From CAYSGL01 sp964520985 (GTDB lineage Bacteria > Pseudomonadota > Alphaproteobacteria > Micavibrionales > Micavibrionaceae), in the NCBI GenBank assembly GCA_964520985.1, contig CAZFPB010000001.1, positions 1,426,001 through 1,490,000 of the forward strand: a stretch of 64,000 bases of DNA, written 5' to 3'. The position numbers were made by a program, and so were the translations under genes. This document shows, in pieces, positions 62,123 through 64,000 of the stretch. The notes under the pieces were generated by a model, which was not told the DNA's origin, ran no database searches, and worked only from the letters and a program-made list of their open reading frames with translations. Every line of letters begins with the position of its first letter. Position 1 is the first letter of the stretch.

Positions 62123-62916
62123 CATCTTTTTATATTCACGGCATTCCCGGGTTTGAAGAATGGCGGGCAGCGGCGCGGCACTGCCTTGCCAATCAGATTG
62201 CGCCCCATCAGGTTCATTGGCAAACAGATGAGACGGTACAGACGGATATGTTTGGCGATATGCCCGCCCCGCGCGCGGCGCACAAAAAAACATTCACCGT
62301 GCCCAAGGAATTTTTATCGCTGGCCGAAGCGGCCATCTGCCACAAGGATTTGGGCAAATTTTCGTTACTGTATAAAATATTGTGGCGGCTCAATTTTGAA
62401 AACAAGCACCTGCTGCATCTAAAAACCGATAATGACGTTATGCGGCTAACCGCATTGGTAAAAGCCGTGCGGCATGATGCCTACAAGATCACCGCGTTTT
62501 TGCGCTTCCGTCAGATACGCTATAGCGAGCAGGATTATTTTGTCGCGTGGTATGAGACAGAGCATTATTCACTGGAACGCGTCCTGCCGTTTTTCCAGAC
62601 ACGGTTTCGCAACATGCGCTGGTCGATCCTGACGCCGTATCGCGCGGCGCATTGGGATGGGCAAAGCATTATGCTGGAAGATAATCCCGATCCCGCGCTA
62701 TATCCGAAAGAAGATCAGGCGGAGCAATACTGGCTGGGCTATTACGCGAATATCTTCAACCCGGCGCGGCCAAAGAAATCGGCGATGCTGAATCAGATGC
62801 CGAAAAAATACTGGAAGATGATGCCCGAAACGGTGCTCATCCCCGACATGCTGCGCACCTCTCATGCCAAAGCAATTGAGATGGTCGCGCGCGGGCAAAA
62901 CAAGCCGACAGAATAA
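62119..62916 (+). CDS. TIGR03915-family putative DNA repair protein
   Basis: 265 residues. Contains LRFENK-like LNFENKHLLHL, VRHDAYKITAFLRFRQI, WYETEHYSLERVLPFF, FRNMRWSILTPYRAAHWD and an ending close to PKKYWKMMPET. This is the DUF4130/TIGR03915 pattern. It overlaps the radical SAM gene by four bases, and the two are a known pair. In some genomes the domain is fused to a uracil-DNA-glycosylase-like module; here it stands alone. Confidence 0.9.
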   Translation: MTSFYIHGIPGFEEWRAAARHCLANQIAPHQVHWQTDETVQTDMFGDMPAPRAAHKKTFTVPKEFLSLAEAAICHKDLGKFSLLYKILWRLNFENKHLLHLKTDNDVMRLTALVKAVRHDAYKITAFLRFRQIRYSEQDYFVAWYETEHYSLERVLPFFQTRFRNMRWSILTPYRAAHWDGQSIMLEDNPDPALYPKEDQAEQYWLGYYANIFNPARPKKSAMLNQMPKKYWKMMPETVLIPDMLRTSHAKAIEMVARGQNKPTE

Positions 62917-62941
62917 AAAAGCCCCTGTGAAGGGGCTTTTT
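62917..62941. terminator. Bidirectional terminator
   Basis: Stem AGCCCCT / AGGGGCT, 4-nt loop, A6 and T5 on the flanks, between the convergent TIGR03915 and hydrolase genes. Confidence 0.9.
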
Positions 62942-62955
62942 GTGTGAGGAATTTG

Positions 62956-63804
62956 TTAGGCCGCTTTCTTCGCTGTCGCATGATCGGCTTTGATGAAGGC
63001 CAGCAGGTCGGCGTTGAAGCGGTCCTGATGGGTTTGCGAGAGACCATGATCGGCGCCAGCGTAAATTTTCAGCTCGGCATTCGGCACCAGTTTCGATGAG
63101 AGCAAAGCCGAGGCGCCGATCGGCACGATCTGGTCGTCATCACCATGGAGGATCAAGGTTGGCACATCGAATTTTTTCAAATCTTCGGTAAAGTCGGTTT
63201 CCGAAAACTGCTTGATTGAATCCAGCTGACCTTTGATACCGCCCATCATGCCCTGCAGCCAGAAACTGTCGCGGATGCCTTCCGAGAGAACGGCGCCGGG
63301 GCGGTTATAGCCATAGAAAGGCATGACGATATCCTTGAAGAACTGCGCGCGGTTATCGAACGTGCCTTTGCGGATGCCATCGAACACTTCCATCGGCAGG
63401 CCGCCCGGATTTTCTTTGGTCTTCAGCATCAGGGGAGGCACTGCGCCGAGTAATACGACTTTTGCCAGACGCTTCGTGCCGTGACGGCCGACATAGCGGG
63501 TGACTTCGCCGCCGCCGGTGGAATGGCCGACGAGGATCGCGTCTTTCAGATCGAGATGGTTGATCAGCTGCGCGAGGTCATCGGCATATTGATCCATCGT
63601 GTTGTTCTCGAACGTCTGGCTGGAGCGGCCATGGCCGCGGCGGTCGTGGGCGATGACGCGGAAGCCGCGCTCCAGCAGGAAGGCCATCTGGCCATCCCAG
63701 GCATCCGCCGATAATGGCCAGCCGTGGGAAAAGACGACAGGCTGGCCGCGGCCCCAGTCTTTGTAAAAAATCTCTACGCCTTCAGTGGTGGTGAACGTGC
63801 TCAT
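62956..63804 (-). CDS. Alpha/beta hydrolase (chloroperoxidase/arylesterase-like)
   Basis: 282 residues. The nucleophile elbow is GHSTGGG (S95), the oxyanion region [12 protein letters not shown], the acid HGDDDQIVP and the His GADHGLS. It fits cofactor-free haloperoxidase/esterase enzymes. The natural substrate is unknown. It diverges from a GlxA-type regulator at the right edge. Confidence 0.92.
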   Translation of the reverse strand: MSTFTTTEGVEIFYKDWGRGQPVVFSHGWPLSADAWDGQMAFLLERGFRVIAHDRRGHGRSSQTFENNTMDQYADDLAQLINHLDLKDAILVGHSTGGGEVTRYVGRHGTKRLAKVVLLGAVPPLMLKTKENPGGLPMEVFDGIRKGTFDNRAQFFKDIVMPFYGYNRPGAVLSEGIRDSFWLQGMMGGIKGQLDSIKQFSETDFTEDLKKFDVPTLILHGDDDQIVPIGASALLSSKLVPNAELKIYAGADHGLSQTHQDRFNADLLAFIKADHATAKKAA

Positions 63805-63926
63805 AATAGTAGTCCTTTCTAAATTGTTGAGAAGATCGCCCTTGCGCCTTCGATAGAAACAGGATTACACAGGAAGAAGATCGCTGAAATTGGCAAAAAT
63901 GACATTATAGAGGTCAAAACTGACAA

Positions 63927-64000
63927 ATGAACCAGACCCGCCCTTTTGCCGAGATCGGCATTCTTCTCTATCCCGGCTGCCTGCTCTCGGCCGTGTATGG
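63927..64000 (+). CDS. GlxA-type (DJ-1/AraC) regulator, 5' end only
   Basis: The first ~24 codons are present: MNQTRPFAEIGILLYPGCL then LSAVYG. The pattern is that of the DJ-1/PfpI domain at the N-terminus of GlxA-family AraC regulators. The gene runs off the right edge. It is divergent from the hydrolase gene, a possible target. Confidence 0.6.
   Translation, partial: MNQTRPFAEIGILLYPGCLLSAVY

Overview
The window looks like a chromosomal segment of an alphaproteobacterium of moderate GC content. Pointers are an NDUFS6-type zinc-finger protein, an Hsp20/DUF1150 pair, a class II-like AroA, D-3-hydroxybutyrate dehydrogenase, and several promoters matching the alphaproteobacterial general-stress consensus GGAAC-N16-CGTT. 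A Micavibrio- or Rhodospirillales-like organism would fit, but the genus cannot be fixed from the sequence. No tRNA, rRNA, CRISPR array or insertion sequence was seen.

Region 1 (1-19.3 kb): two giant paralogous genes in tandem on the minus strand. Each encodes a repeat-built surface or secreted adhesin of the T1SS-143/VCBS type. The first (1-6829) runs off the left edge; the second is complete and ends in a type I secretion target domain. The two share a 162-bp block of perfect identity.

Region 2 (19.6-24.4 kb): serine and vitamin B6 biosynthesis. serC, a small DUF2384-like gene and serA lie on the minus strand; pdxJ-serB diverge from serC.

Region 3 (24.4-31.7 kb): mixed cell-biology genes: an exported Tat-type protein, a stand-alone ClpB-D1-like ATPase, a HAD phosphatase, two SIMPL-domain proteins, rsmC, a sulfotransferase, a hydroxybutyrate dehydrogenase and a rhodanese.

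Region 4 (31.7-40.2 kb): an envelope/general-stress island. It holds an ECF sigma factor, an OmpR-type regulator, a CHASE3 hybrid histidine kinase, an anti-sigma-like mini-protein and envelope genes (CsbD, DUF883, PRC-barrel, Gly-zipper lipoprotein, EF-hand, DUF1328). Four transcription units carry GGAAC-N16-CGTT promoters. Hsp20/DUF1150 follow with a sigma-32-like promoter.

Region 5 (40.3-52.8 kb): two tandem pseudopilin-like genes produced by a segmental duplication that also copied the tail of cysS, then cysS, hisI, a GGDEF/EAL protein, aroA, cmk and rpsA.

Region 6 (52.8-54.2 kb): a two-gene operon of an XRE regulator and a divergent cyclodipeptide-synthase-like enzyme, with its own promoter and operator-like dyad. 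This is the best candidate for an undescribed system.

Region 7 (54.3-64 kb): two small unknown genes, an AraC regulator divergent from an SDR cluster, a YegD-type Hsp70, YihY, an old yellow enzyme, a radical-SAM/TIGR03915 DNA-repair-like pair, an alpha/beta hydrolase and the start of a GlxA-type regulator.
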